This document shows positions 20,302-28,722 of a stretch of 64,000 bases of DNA, piece by piece. Each line of letters opens with the position of its first letter. Positions within the stretch are counted from its first letter, which is position 1. Origin of the DNA: Campylobacter sp. 2014D-0216 (GTDB lineage: Bacteria; Campylobacterota; Campylobacteria; Campylobacterales; Campylobacteraceae); NCBI RefSeq assembly GCF_014931215.1, contig NZ_CP063089.1, positions 558,001 to 622,000 on the forward strand. The letters run 5' to 3'. A program made the position numbers and the translations under genes. The notes beneath the pieces are model-generated. The model was given only the letters and a program-made list of their open reading frames with translations, was not told where the DNA came from and made no database searches.

Positions 20302-21933
20302 TTAATTTGGTATGATAGTGTTTTTTCTTGCTGTTTTTTGCAAGGAAAAGATGATTAAACCAAAAACTATGATATAAATTGATGTGGTTAAATTTTGCCA
20401 CCAGTTAAAATCATTACTTAATAAATTTGGTATTGCTAAAATCATTTTGGGTTGATTGCATAATGTTATAAAAATTATTATAGATGATATTATTATAGAA
20501 GTATTTTTTGCTTTTAAAAAAACATCAATAATAAAAAAACTTATTAATGCTATGGGATATATATACCAAATTTTTCCTATAAGTAAGATATATAAAGCTA
20601 TCGTAAAAACTAGCCATTTTGCATTTAAAGCTAAATCTGTATGATGATCGCAAAGCTTGCGATAAAAGAAAAGTTGCCATTGCTCGATTGTATCTTTTAA
20701 ATTTTTAATTTTTTTGTGTTTTAGTTCTAATTCTCTAGCATAAAGCTCTTGTGCTCTTAATTCTGAAGCATCGATTAGATTGTGATGAGCTATGCGGTTG
20801 CTTTTTAATTTTCTAAATAAATCTCTTAAATTTGATGGCTTTTCAAAATCATCATTTTTATTTATATTTTCTAAATTTGGTAGCTTTGTTAAATCATTGC
20901 TGTCTTTGCTTATGTCTTTAAAGTCGTATTGTATATGTTCTTGTTTTATATTAAACTGATTGGAAAAAATACAATTTATAAATTTTGGTTTGCTATCCAA
21001 AGTAGTATTGTCAAAAACTACGATATTGTTAAATATTACATTTTTAAAATTTAAATCTTTTATGTGTATGTTTTCAAAATTGACAATACCTTTAAATGTA
21101 ACATTTTGAAAAAGATATGTTTGCTCTACTGTATCATTGATATTAATTGTATCACGTTTTTTACCGGAAATAAATTTAACATTATTAAATTCTACCTCAC
21201 TAAATATGATTGTATTTTTAAAAAAAGAAGTGTTTATAAACCTAGCTTCACTTTCAAAACGTGCTGTGTTAAAATCAACCTTGGCTTTCAATTCTGCCCT
21301 AGTAAAAGAAGTTTTGCCTTTAAAAACTGCTTCTCTAAAATTATTTTCTATGTTCTCGTGATTTGTATACTCAGCTAAGAATTTTGTGTTTATAAATCTA
21401 GCTTCGCCTTCAAAACGCGCTATATTAAAACTCACTCTAGCTTTAAATTCTGCCTTAGCAAAAGAAGTTTTATCTTTAAAAACCGCTTCTCTAAAATTAT
21501 TTTCTATATTTTCTTGATTTGTATAATCAGCTAAGAATTTTGCTTTTATAAACCTAACTTCATCTTCAAATTTTGTTAAATTAAAATCAACTTGGCTATT
21601 AAAAATCGCAGTTGTAAAGTCAATTCTTTTTTCAAAAACACATTGTTCAAAACTAACTTTTCTACGAAAGTTAAATCCTCTAGCAATGATTTGATTTTTA
21701 AAAACACAGTCTGAAAAAAATAATTCTATACTATTATCATTTGCAAAATAAATATAGTCGATTTCGCAGTTTTTTATAGTGATTTTATTTATTTGTTTTT
21801 GCTCTAGAATGTTTAAATCAATTTCACTAATGTTGGAGTTGTGAATAGTTATTGTATTCTTATTTATTTTTACATTTATATCTTTGATATTTTCTTGTAT
21901 CAATATACCATAAGATTCTAGAAGCTTTTGCAT
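20302..21933 (-). CDS. pentapeptide-repeat membrane protein
   Basis: A 543-residue protein in two parts. Residues about 30-330 consist of A/F-x-F-x-x-A/T units such as VSFEQCVF, VDFNLTKF, VSFNIARF and VVFDNTTL, expected to form a right-handed four-sided beta helix. Residues about 335-400 are charged and helical, and about 430-540 hold three or four membrane segments (WLVFTIALYILLIGKIWYIYP onwards). A 52-residue unit occurs twice in tandem. Membrane-anchored pentapeptide proteins are common in Campylobacter but no function is established. Low GC and repeat content suggest a variable gene. ATG with AAGG 8 bases upstream. Confidence 0.8.
   Translation of the reverse strand: MQKLLESYGILIQENIKDINVKINKNTITIHNSNISEIDLNILEQKQINKITIKNCEIDYIYFANDNSIELFFSDCVFKNQIIARGFNFRRKVSFEQCVFEKRIDFTTAIFNSQVDFNLTKFEDEVRFIKAKFLADYTNQENIENNFREAVFKDKTSFAKAEFKARVSFNIARFEGEARFINTKFLAEYTNHENIENNFREAVFKGKTSFTRAELKAKVDFNTARFESEARFINTSFFKNTIIFSEVEFNNVKFISGKKRDTININDTVEQTYLFQNVTFKGIVNFENIHIKDLNFKNVIFNNIVVFDNTTLDSKPKFINCIFSNQFNIKQEHIQYDFKDISKDSNDLTKLPNLENINKNDDFEKPSNLRDLFRKLKSNRIAHHNLIDASELRAQELYARELELKHKKIKNLKDTIEQWQLFFYRKLCDHHTDLALNAKWLVFTIALYILLIGKIWYIYPIALISFFIIDVFLKAKNTSIIISSIIIFITLCNQPKMILAIPNLLSNDFNWWQNLTTSIYIIVFGLIIFSLQKTARKNTIIPN
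21235..21546 (-). repeat. two tandem 156-bp units inside the pentapeptide-repeat gene
   Basis: The shared TATAAA-[C/T]CTAGCTTC stretch recurs at 21235, 21391 and (diverged) 21547, a 156-base period. It encodes a 52-residue unit centred on ENIENNFREAVFK. The two units are nearly identical in protein and keep the frame. This is a candidate for length change by recombination. Confidence 0.8.
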
Positions 21934-22061
21934 TTATTTTGCCTTGTTTTATGTCTAATAAATATAAATTTTATCTAAAATGCTATAAGAAAAGCATAAA
22001 ACATTCTTGATTTTATATCTTATGTTAAAATTGTATTTTAAATCATTAAAAAAGGAAAATC

Positions 22062-22712
22062 ATGCAAGTGTTGCAAAAAATGTTTAAATTGTTAGCTATT
22101 GTAGCTTTTGTTTTTAGTGTAAATGCCAATGCGTTAAGTGAGGGTAAAGAGTATATCACCTTAAAAACACCCATCCCAAATGCACAAAATTCACTGATAG
22201 AAATTTTTTCTTATCGTTGTATTCATTGTTATAACCATCATCAATTTCACACTTTAGCAAAGGTTAAAGAGGCTTTGCCAAATTTAAAATATGATCTTTT
22301 TTCGGTAAGTTCTATGTTAGAGTATGGCGGGGCTTTAAATGAAATGTTTGCGTTAGCTTCGTTTAAGCAAAAGGCATTGGGACTAGATGTAACTAGTGAA
22401 AAAAGTTTTACTTATAAGCTTGCTGATGTGTATTTTGTAAGTCATTTTGAACAAAAGTTAAATTTGAATAATCTTGATTTGTTTTACAAAATAGGTTTAA
22501 ATGCTATCGGTGCCAGCAAAGAAGAGTTGCAAAAATTTTTACAAACTAAGGAAGCTAAAGAGCTTTTAGCTGCTTATGATGTAGCTAATGAAATTTCAAG
22601 AAATTACGGTACACCTGCTTTTGTAGTAAATGGAAAATATCAAATCAACCCTGAGTATATCACTTCTTTAGAAGACTTAATCCGTATAGTTAAGGAACTT
22701 TCTGCTAAATAA
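22062..22712 (+). CDS. DsbA-family thiol-disulfide oxidoreductase paired with the sulfotransferase
   Basis: A 216-residue periplasmic oxidase. Signal peptide about residues 1-25 (basic MFK, hydrophobic LLAIVAFVFSV, ANA-L cut). The thioredoxin fold carries active site C53-I-H-C56 in YRCIHCYNHH and the cis-Pro loop GTPAFVVNG with Thr184-Pro185. A helical insertion lies between (about 65-170). DsbA-type enzymes put disulfides into exported proteins. The arylsulfate sulfotransferase gene follows 25 bases later, as in the assT-dsbL-dsbI locus of uropathogenic E. coli, so AssT is the likely client. No dsbB/dsbI partner is in this window. Ribosome site AAAAAAGGAAAA. Confidence 0.87.
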   Translation: MQVLQKMFKLLAIVAFVFSVNANALSEGKEYITLKTPIPNAQNSLIEIFSYRCIHCYNHHQFHTLAKVKEALPNLKYDLFSVSSMLEYGGALNEMFALASFKQKALGLDVTSEKSFTYKLADVYFVSHFEQKLNLNNLDLFYKIGLNAIGASKEELQKFLQTKEAKELLAAYDVANEISRNYGTPAFVVNGKYQINPEYITSLEDLIRIVKELSAK

Positions 22713-22737
22713 TTTTTAGGTTTTTAAAAGGAAAATG

Positions 22738-24594
22738 ATGAAAATAAGTAAAATCGTAAGCAGTGTTTTGCTTGCTAGTAGCGTGGTTGTGATAGCGCCT
22801 AGTGTTTCTTTGGCTATGGGCGGACCTAGTGGTGCAAAGATCGATTGGGAAATTCAGGGAAAGATAGGAGCTATTAAGATAAATCCTTATGGCTTATCTC
22901 CACTTAGTGTGGTGATCATGGATGGTGGATACAAGCTAAGTGATGTTAGTGTGATGATAGTGCCAAAGCCAAACGGGCAGATTATATCTTATAAGGTTAG
23001 TCCTAGCAAAGTAAAAACCTATGGAGGAATTCCTATTTTTGGACTTTATCCATCATATTTAAATACAGTAAAAGTTAGTTACACTAAAACGACTTTTGGT
23101 AAAAGTGAAAAAGTAGTAGATGAGGTATATAAAATAGCAACCGGTGGAGTAAATATAGAAGCTAGCGGAAGTCTTATGCAAAGAGGTGTGCCTTTTGAAA
23201 AGGTAGAAGTGCTTAAAGTAGATAAGGGTTTTGAAGATAGGCTATACTTGGTAAACAATGCACCAGGAAGACAAAGCGGAAAAGGCTCACAAGTTGTATG
23301 GAACAATCCTGCTGGAGGTGCAATGGAGTGGGATGAGAATTCAAATGCATTTATCATTGATACTAAGGGTGAAATTCGTTGGTATTTAGATAGTGATAAA
23401 TTAATGGATTGGAATAACATTTATAACCGCGGGATTATGATGGGTTTTCATCAAAATGATGATGGGGCTTTAACTTGGGGTTTTGGACAAAGATATGTAA
23501 AATATGACTTAATGGGTAGAGAAATTTTTAACCGTATTTTACCTTCTTCTTATATTGACTACTCACACTCTATGGATGATATGCAAAATGGAAACTATCT
23601 TTTAAGGGTGGCTTCTGCTAATGTAAAACGCCCTGATGGTAAAAATGTACGCTCGGTGCGTGATGTGATAGTGGAGGTTGATAAAAATGGCAATGTAGTA
23701 GATGAGTGGAGATTGTTTGAAATTTTAGATCCATACAGATCAAATATTATAAAAGCTTTAGATCAAGGCGCAGTTTGTTTAAATATAGATGCGAGTAAAG
23801 CAGGGGTTACTTTGAGTGATGAGGATTTGGCTAAAATGGATGTGAGTGATTCTTTTGGCGATATAGCAGGTACTGGAGTAGGTCGCAACTGGGCGCATGT
23901 AAATAGTGTAGATTATGATCCAAGTGATGATAGTATCATCATTTCAAGTCGCCATCAAAGTGCTATTATAAAAATAGGACGTGATAAAAAAGTAAAATGG
24001 ATACTAGGAGCACACAAAGGATGGATGGAAAAATATAAAAAAGCACTTTTACAACCTATTGATAAAAATGGCAAAAAAATAGTTTGTGAAGACGAGTATA
24101 GTAAATGTCCAGGCTATAAAAATGATGAAGGTGGATTTGACTTCACATGGACACAACACACTGCTTTTAGAATAGATGAAAAATCTGATAAAAGATATGT
24201 TTACATCACAGCTTTTGATAATGGCGATGCAAGGGGTATAGAACAACCTGTTTTTGCTTCGATGAAATACTCAAGAGCAGTGGTATACAAAATAGACCAA
24301 AAAAATAAAACCGTAGAGCAAATTTGGGAGTATGGAAAACAAAGAGGTAATGAATGGTTTTCACCTGTTACTTCTTTAACTGAATATCACAAAGATAAAA
24401 ATTCCATTGTGGTGTATAGCGCAAATGCAGGAATGACTTTTGATCTTAATAAAGGAATTGCAATAGGCGAGCCTAAACCTGAAATTGATGAGTTTAAATG
24501 GGGAGCTAAAGAACCTTCTGTGCAAATTCGTTTTAGTGGAGCAAGTACAGGGTATCAGGCTATGCCTATTGATCTTATAAAAGCATTTTGGTGA
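22738..24594 (+). CDS. assT: periplasmic arylsulfate sulfotransferase
   Basis: Transfers sulfate between phenolic compounds without PAPS, through a sulfated His. The 618-residue precursor starts with a signal peptide ending near SLAMG, then an N-terminal beta domain and a beta propeller. Conserved residues are recognisable: His in SHSMDDMQNGNYLL (about 277), His and Arg in WAHVNSVDYD and SSRHQSAI (about 387, 405), and the catalytic-type His in TWTQHTAF (about 474). Cys450 and Cys457 (CEDEYSKC) sit near the active site like the E. coli disulfide Cys418-Cys424, the target of DsbL. I chose the second of two adjacent ATGs because of its 6-base spacing from AAAAGGA. Confidence 0.9.
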   Translation: MKISKIVSSVLLASSVVVIAPSVSLAMGGPSGAKIDWEIQGKIGAIKINPYGLSPLSVVIMDGGYKLSDVSVMIVPKPNGQIISYKVSPSKVKTYGGIPIFGLYPSYLNTVKVSYTKTTFGKSEKVVDEVYKIATGGVNIEASGSLMQRGVPFEKVEVLKVDKGFEDRLYLVNNAPGRQSGKGSQVVWNNPAGGAMEWDENSNAFIIDTKGEIRWYLDSDKLMDWNNIYNRGIMMGFHQNDDGALTWGFGQRYVKYDLMGREIFNRILPSSYIDYSHSMDDMQNGNYLLRVASANVKRPDGKNVRSVRDVIVEVDKNGNVVDEWRLFEILDPYRSNIIKALDQGAVCLNIDASKAGVTLSDEDLAKMDVSDSFGDIAGTGVGRNWAHVNSVDYDPSDDSIIISSRHQSAIIKIGRDKKVKWILGAHKGWMEKYKKALLQPIDKNGKKIVCEDEYSKCPGYKNDEGGFDFTWTQHTAFRIDEKSDKRYVYITAFDNGDARGIEQPVFASMKYSRAVVYKIDQKNKTVEQIWEYGKQRGNEWFSPVTSLTEYHKDKNSIVVYSANAGMTFDLNKGIAIGEPKPEIDEFKWGAKEPSVQIRFSGASTGYQAMPIDLIKAFW

Positions 24595-24619
24595 AAAAAA
24601 GGGCTTTAAGCCCTTTTTT
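24595..24619. terminator. bidirectional terminator between assT and dcuB
   Basis: An 11-base stem (AAAAAAGGGCT / AGCCCTTTTTT) with loop TTA directly after the assT stop. A-rich left and T-rich right arms make it a classical intrinsic terminator on both strands, serving assT and the convergent dcuB. Confidence 0.88.
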
Positions 24620-24624
24620 GTTAC

Positions 24625-26019
24625 TTACAGATAACCTGCATTTAAGGCTAAAAAATACCCCACAATACATGAAACAATAACACCAATTAAACCTGGCAAA
24701 ATAAAACTGTGGTTGATGATGAATTTACCTATTTTTGTTGTGCCTGATCTATCAAATTGTATAGTAGCAAGATCGCTTGGATAAGTTGGTAAAATATAAT
24801 ATCCATAGCAAGCTGCTGCAAAAGCAATGATGATACCTGGTTCAACCCCAATACCTAAAGCAAGTGGCACAAAAGCCGCGATTGCTGCTGCTTGAGAATT
24901 GACAAATTTAGAGATTAAAAGCAACATGAGTGCGTAAGTCCAAGGGTGTTCTTTTACGATGTCACCTAAAAATGTTTTCATCATAGGAGTATGTACTGCA
25001 AACATAGTATCTGCCATCCAAGAAATTCCAAAAACGGCCACCAAAGCGATCATACCCGATTTAAAAATTTCGTTTTTGGCTATTTTGCTTGTATCAAGTT
25101 TGGTAAAGATGATTAACGCAGCACCTGCTAAAAGCATAAAAATTTGTATTGTTGCTACCATATTCATAGGTTTGCTAACACCTTTGGAGGTAAATTGCGG
25201 TCTAAGTTCAGGAAAAGCTCCTAGTATAGCTACTATAGCAATAGCACCTAAGAAAATCCACATCGCCACCCATTGTATGGTTGGAAGTGTTTGTCCAAGA
25301 AGGGTTTTGCTATCACCATAGATGTATTCTTTTTGCTCTAGATCTTTGATCTTAGTTTGAAAGTCCGCATCTTTATCAAGATCTTTTCCTCTAAACCAAG
25401 AAAAAATACCTATAGCTAAAACACCTACCAAAGTAGAAGGTATAGTAATAGCAAGCAAATCAACATAACCATCAAATCCTGCTAAAGGGTGTTTGTTGAT
25501 TTCTGGGTTAAGAAGTAGTGCGGTTAAGCTTACAACAGCAACTGAAACAGGGCTTGCGATAATGCCAAGTTGAGATGAAACGCTAGAAGCTGCCATAGGT
25601 CTTTCAGGGCGAATACCATTTTTGATCGCAATATCATAAATAATAGGCATCATAGTATAAACAACATGACCAGTTCCGCACAACATAGTAAGAATACAGG
25701 TGACAAAAGGCGCTAAAATGGTTAAAAATTTAGGATTTTTTCTCAGAATTTTTTCCGCAACTTGTAACATTACATCTAAGCCGCCACTTGCTTGCAAGGT
25801 TGCGCTAGCAATAACTACTGCCAAAATGGTTAGCATTACATCAATAGATGGTTTTCCAGGCGCTACGTTAAAACCAAAACTTAAAACCAATAAACCTATA
25901 CCACCTAGCAAACCTAAGGCTATTCCGCCTTTTTTAGCTCCATAAAAAAGACAAACGAGAACAACAATAAGCTGAATGCTAAATTGAATGCCTTCGCTAA
26001 GGTTTGTTAATACCTCCAT
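24625..26019 (-). CDS. dcuB: anaerobic C4-dicarboxylate transporter DcuB
   Basis: Exchanges fumarate for succinate across the inner membrane during fumarate respiration. The 464-residue, about 12-helix protein shows DcuB-type segments [46 protein letters not shown] and [11 protein letters not shown]; the CGTGHVVYT form separates it from DcuA, which has AGTGN there. The true start is ATG at 26017-26019, preceded by AAAGGAG; a TTG seven codons earlier is in frame but would include that ribosome site. Monocistronic, with its own promoter at 26049-26054 and the shared terminator. Confidence 0.92.
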   Translation of the reverse strand: MEVLTNLSEGIQFSIQLIVVLVCLFYGAKKGGIALGLLGGIGLLVLSFGFNVAPGKPSIDVMLTILAVVIASATLQASGGLDVMLQVAEKILRKNPKFLTILAPFVTCILTMLCGTGHVVYTMMPIIYDIAIKNGIRPERPMAASSVSSQLGIIASPVSVAVVSLTALLLNPEINKHPLAGFDGYVDLLAITIPSTLVGVLAIGIFSWFRGKDLDKDADFQTKIKDLEQKEYIYGDSKTLLGQTLPTIQWVAMWIFLGAIAIVAILGAFPELRPQFTSKGVSKPMNMVATIQIFMLLAGAALIIFTKLDTSKIAKNEIFKSGMIALVAVFGISWMADTMFAVHTPMMKTFLGDIVKEHPWTYALMLLLISKFVNSQAAAIAAFVPLALGIGVEPGIIIAFAAACYGYYILPTYPSDLATIQFDRSGTTKIGKFIINHSFILPGLIGVIVSCIVGYFLALNAGYL

Positions 26020-26048
26020 GATTTTCTCCTTTATAGTCAAATCATGAG

Positions 26049-26054
26049 AGTATA
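26049..26054 (-). promoter_or_regulatory. -10 element of the dcuB promoter
   Basis: TATACT on the minus strand. It places the transcription start near 26042, giving a leader of about 23 bases with AAAGGAG before the dcuB ATG. No -35 box is obvious, which is common for Campylobacter sigma-70 promoters. Confidence 0.55.
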
Positions 26055-26107
26055 ATCTAAAGCATATTAATAGTAAATAAATTATTTAGTTTTTTAAATA
26101 AATGTTT

Positions 26108-26138
26108 ACCAATATTTTAAATAAATTAAAATATTGGT
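26108..26138. repeat. 13-bp perfect inverted repeat upstream of dcuB and downstream of pepD
   Basis: Arms ACCAATATTTTAA (26108-26120) and TTAAAATATTGGT (26126-26138) around loop ATAAA. It lies 7 bases beyond the pepD stop and about 65 bases upstream of the presumed dcuB start site. Low GC and no U-tract make it a weak intrinsic terminator; an operator for a dcuB regulator is equally possible. Confidence 0.6.
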
Positions 26139-26144
26139 CGAAGT

Positions 26145-27413
26145 TTATTGGTATTTTTTTAAAATATTAAACAAGATTGTGGAAATTTTTTCAATAGAAG
26201 CTATTTCACATTTTTCATCTGTTGAATGTGGGCTATGTATATTTGGACCTATGGAGCAGCATTCTAAAGGTTGCTTTTCGCTGATGATGCCGCATTCTAA
26301 ACCCGCATGTATAGTGTAAAGTTTAGCATTTGGATTTTCTTTTTTAAAATAACTTAAAATTTCTTCACCAAATTGCGTATCTTTATTCACCCACGGTGGA
26401 TAAAAATTTGCACTAGAGACAGTGCAATTTTGCATTTTAAAATAGGTTAAAGTTTCAAGTTCAATATGGTGGAGTTCTTGTAAGTCATTAGATCTTGCAA
26501 AAAGTTCAAAATGAAATTTTTCATCTTTTTCATAAGCTAGCGAAAGGTTAATGCTTGTTTGAACTAAATTTAACTGATGATTAAAAGTTCTAACGCCTTG
26601 TGCAAAAGCATTGATAAGATCTAAAATTTTTTGAGAATTTTTATAGTATTTTCTTTTGATTTTACCTAAATAATTAATCTTAAAATGCTCATTTTCTTTT
26701 GGAGGAGTGTCAAAAAAAGCTATGATTTTTGCGTGTTTTGGTATAGAGTTAATCCTTTCTCCTGCTTTAAATTCACAAATAGTTGCTTTGTTTTTAGCTA
26801 GAAAATATCCTGCTTCTTTGATGGAAGTTTTGATGTTTTTGATGATGTCAATTCCTGAGTGCCCACCTTTGAAATTAATCGCTTCTAATTCGTAGCACTC
26901 TCCTTCTTTTTCATCTATTTCTAAATCAAAACTCGCAAAAATATCAACACCACCTGCACAGCCTATAACTACTTCATTATCGCTTTCATGATCTAAATTT
27001 AAAAGTTTGTTTGCGATTAAAGTATGTTTGAGGTTGTTTACACCGCAAAGCCCCACTTCTTCATCGTTGGTAAAAAGGCATTCGATATTATCAAAGTCTT
27101 TTAAGGCTTGCATCATTAAAGAAACTCCTATGCCATTATCTGCACCTAGGCTTGAATTTTTAGCTTTTAAATATCCATCATCTTCATACATTTGTATATT
27201 AGGTGCTTCTCCCATGCAAACCATATCATAATGGCTTTGTAGGCAAATTTTAGGCTTACCTTTGTATGCATGGATATTACCCGCTTCATCGATACTTACA
27301 TGGCAGTTATGTTCTTTGGCAAAATCAACAAGAAAATTTTTCAGCGCTTGAGTGTTAAAACTACAATGCGGTATTTGAGTAATTTGTTTAAAATTTTGTA
27401 TAATTTCTTGCAT
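26145..27413 (-). CDS. pepD: aminoacyl-histidine dipeptidase (peptidase D, M20 family)
   Basis: Zinc dipeptidase that cleaves X-His dipeptides, cytosolic. At 422 residues it is shorter than the about 485 of E. coli PepD. Visible M20 metal-site segments: LQSHYDMVCMG (His-x-Asp, about residues 79-89), LGADNGIGVSLM with bridging Asp, FTNDEEVGLCG with the catalytic and metal Glu pair, NLDHESDNEV, and C-terminal IHAGLECG. The lid domain lies about 180-290. ATG with AAAAAGGAG. Other M20C peptidases are possible; PepD is the best fit by motif order. Confidence 0.85.
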   Translation of the reverse strand: MQEIIQNFKQITQIPHCSFNTQALKNFLVDFAKEHNCHVSIDEAGNIHAYKGKPKICLQSHYDMVCMGEAPNIQMYEDDGYLKAKNSSLGADNGIGVSLMMQALKDFDNIECLFTNDEEVGLCGVNNLKHTLIANKLLNLDHESDNEVVIGCAGGVDIFASFDLEIDEKEGECYELEAINFKGGHSGIDIIKNIKTSIKEAGYFLAKNKATICEFKAGERINSIPKHAKIIAFFDTPPKENEHFKINYLGKIKRKYYKNSQKILDLINAFAQGVRTFNHQLNLVQTSINLSLAYEKDEKFHFELFARSNDLQELHHIELETLTYFKMQNCTVSSANFYPPWVNKDTQFGEEILSYFKKENPNAKLYTIHAGLECGIISEKQPLECCSIGPNIHSPHSTDEKCEIASIEKISTILFNILKKYQ

Positions 27414-27464
27414 ACTTTCTCCTTTTTGATATATTATGGCATATTTTTATTAGATGAGGTTTAA

Positions 27465-27989
27465 ATGAAAATTTCTAAAAAGCAAATTGACTTACTAATA
27501 ATGCTTTTAAAAGATCCAAAGAAATTTTTAATAGCACTTTTTTTGATTGCTTTTGCTTATGTTTTAAACTATGATGAGAATGCCTATATTCAAGCCAAAA
27601 TTACGCGCGTGATAGATGGAGACACACTTGAAGCTACTTATAAAGATGAAAAACTTAAAATCAGACTTTTTGGCATTGATGCGCCTGAGAGCGATCAAGC
27701 TTATGGAAAAATGGCAACGCAGTTTTTAAGCGCTATTGTGCTAAAAAAGGAGGTTACTTTAAGCGTGAAAGATGAGGATAAATATGGTAGAATTTTAGCA
27801 ATTGTATATTTAAACGACAAAGATATTAATCAGGTTATGGTTAAAAATGGCTTTGCTTGGGCTTATGAGTATTATAGCGATTTGTATCTAGATGAGCAAA
27901 ATTATGCTAAAGAGCATAAAAAAGGTTTATGGGTGGATGAGGATCCTATAGAGCCTTATAAATGGCGAAAACAAATTAGATTAAAATAA
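27465..27989 (+). CDS. membrane-anchored thermonuclease-family (SNase) protein
   Basis: A 174-residue protein with one N-terminal membrane segment (about residues 22-40, FLIALFLIAFAYVLNY) followed by a staphylococcal-nuclease domain: ITRVIDGDTLEA, LRLFGIDAPES-type segment IRLFGIDAPESDQAYG with catalytic Arg-Asp, KDEDKYGRILAIVYL with the second conserved Arg, and WAYEYYS. All catalytic positions look kept, so an active extracytoplasmic nuclease is likely. Eight bases before the lipoprotein gene and probably cotranscribed with it. Confidence 0.86.
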   Translation: MKISKKQIDLLIMLLKDPKKFLIALFLIAFAYVLNYDENAYIQAKITRVIDGDTLEATYKDEKLKIRLFGIDAPESDQAYGKMATQFLSAIVLKKEVTLSVKDEDKYGRILAIVYLNDKDINQVMVKNGFAWAYEYYSDLYLDEQNYAKEHKKGLWVDEDPIEPYKWRKQIRLK

Positions 27990-27997
27990 GGTGTAAA

Positions 27998-28183
27998 ATG
28001 CTAAAAAAAGTATTATTATTAGGTTGTGTGTTTTGGTTTTTAAATGGATGTTTTGTAAATGAAAGAGGGGTGTCTAATCGCTTTTATGATGATTGCAAAG
28101 AATACTATGACGCAAGCGGGACCTATCATAAAGAATGCCCAAAGAATTGGGTGGATTTACCCTTAACCCCCGATTCCTTTTAA
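27998..28183 (+). CDS. small lipoprotein of unknown function
   Basis: A 61-residue protein with a lipoprotein signal: MLKK, hydrophobic VLLLGCVFWF, lipobox LNGC (lipidated Cys near residue 18). The mature part is 44 residues with two Cys (DDCKEYYD, KECPKN) that may pair. No domain recognised. Clear ribosome site AAGGTG. Follows the nuclease gene by 8 bases. Its last 21 bases overlap the convergent hotdog-protein gene. As I recall, C. jejuni Cj0978c is the counterpart. Confidence 0.75.
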   Translation: MLKKVLLLGCVFWFLNGCFVNERGVSNRFYDDCKEYYDASGTYHKECPKNWVDLPLTPDSF

Positions 28184-28720
28184 AACAGCATTTAATTCCT
28201 CTTGTGATGCTTCTTGTTTAGCAGGCTCTTGTTGGTTTTGGCTATTTGCTGCTTGAGTTTGTTTGAGTTTAAATATATGATCTTCTGTAGTTACAACTTG
28301 AAAAGAAGCATCAAAGATTTTAATTTCATTAACAAAACCTGCTACTTTTACTTCTCTTTTTCTAGAGTCATCGCTAAACAAAGCACTTGCTTCAAGGTTT
28401 AAAATATCTCCAACTTTCAAGGGTGCATAAAAAAAGCTTCTTGAGCCTATTAAGACGCTAAATTCTTTATTGATTGCTGCTTGAGCTATATAGTTTGCTG
28501 CATTAAAAACAAAACCACTATGCACTAAACCTAGCTCATCTACTGCCATTTCATGTGTTGTGATCAAAATGCCTTTAGCGTAGTTTTTTTCAATGTGTGA
28601 AATACTTCCTGCTAGGGTATTGTTAATACCAGGACAAGTGATAAGTTCTGATTTAATACGGTTTAATTCTTCAGGGTCTATTAATTCTTCTATACTAACA
28701 GCACTTGCAGTTCTTGCCAT
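28163..28720 (-). CDS. Cj0977-like hotdog-fold protein
   Basis: A 185-residue cytosolic protein. Residues about 45-155 read as a single hotdog fold (THEMAVDELGLVHSGFVFNAANYIAQAAIN is the central helix and its lead-in). The C-terminal 30 residues are Gln/Glu-rich. From memory, the C. jejuni homologue Cj0977 is expressed with the flagellar sigma-28 regulon and is needed for host-cell invasion, while its biochemical activity is unknown; thioesterase active-site residues are not obvious here. Two bases downstream of cmoB, with AAAGGTG before the ATG. I saw no clear sigma-28 box in the short junction. Confidence 0.82.
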   Translation of the reverse strand: MARTASAVSIEELIDPEELNRIKSELITCPGINNTLAGSISHIEKNYAKGILITTHEMAVDELGLVHSGFVFNAANYIAQAAINKEFSVLIGSRSFFYAPLKVGDILNLEASALFSDDSRKREVKVAGFVNEIKIFDASFQVVTTEDHIFKLKQTQAANSQNQQEPAKQEASQEELNAVLKGIGG

Positions 28721-28722
28721 TT

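Noticed and set aside
26051-26056. TATAAT on the plus strand upstream of pepD
   Set aside because: It points away from dcuB into the 3' end of pepD on the opposite strand; no gene would be served. It is the complement-side overlap of the dcuB -10 region.
28138-28151. Small hairpin CCCAA/TTGGG near the end of the lipoprotein gene
   Set aside because: Five-base arms inside coding sequence with no U-tract; likely chance.
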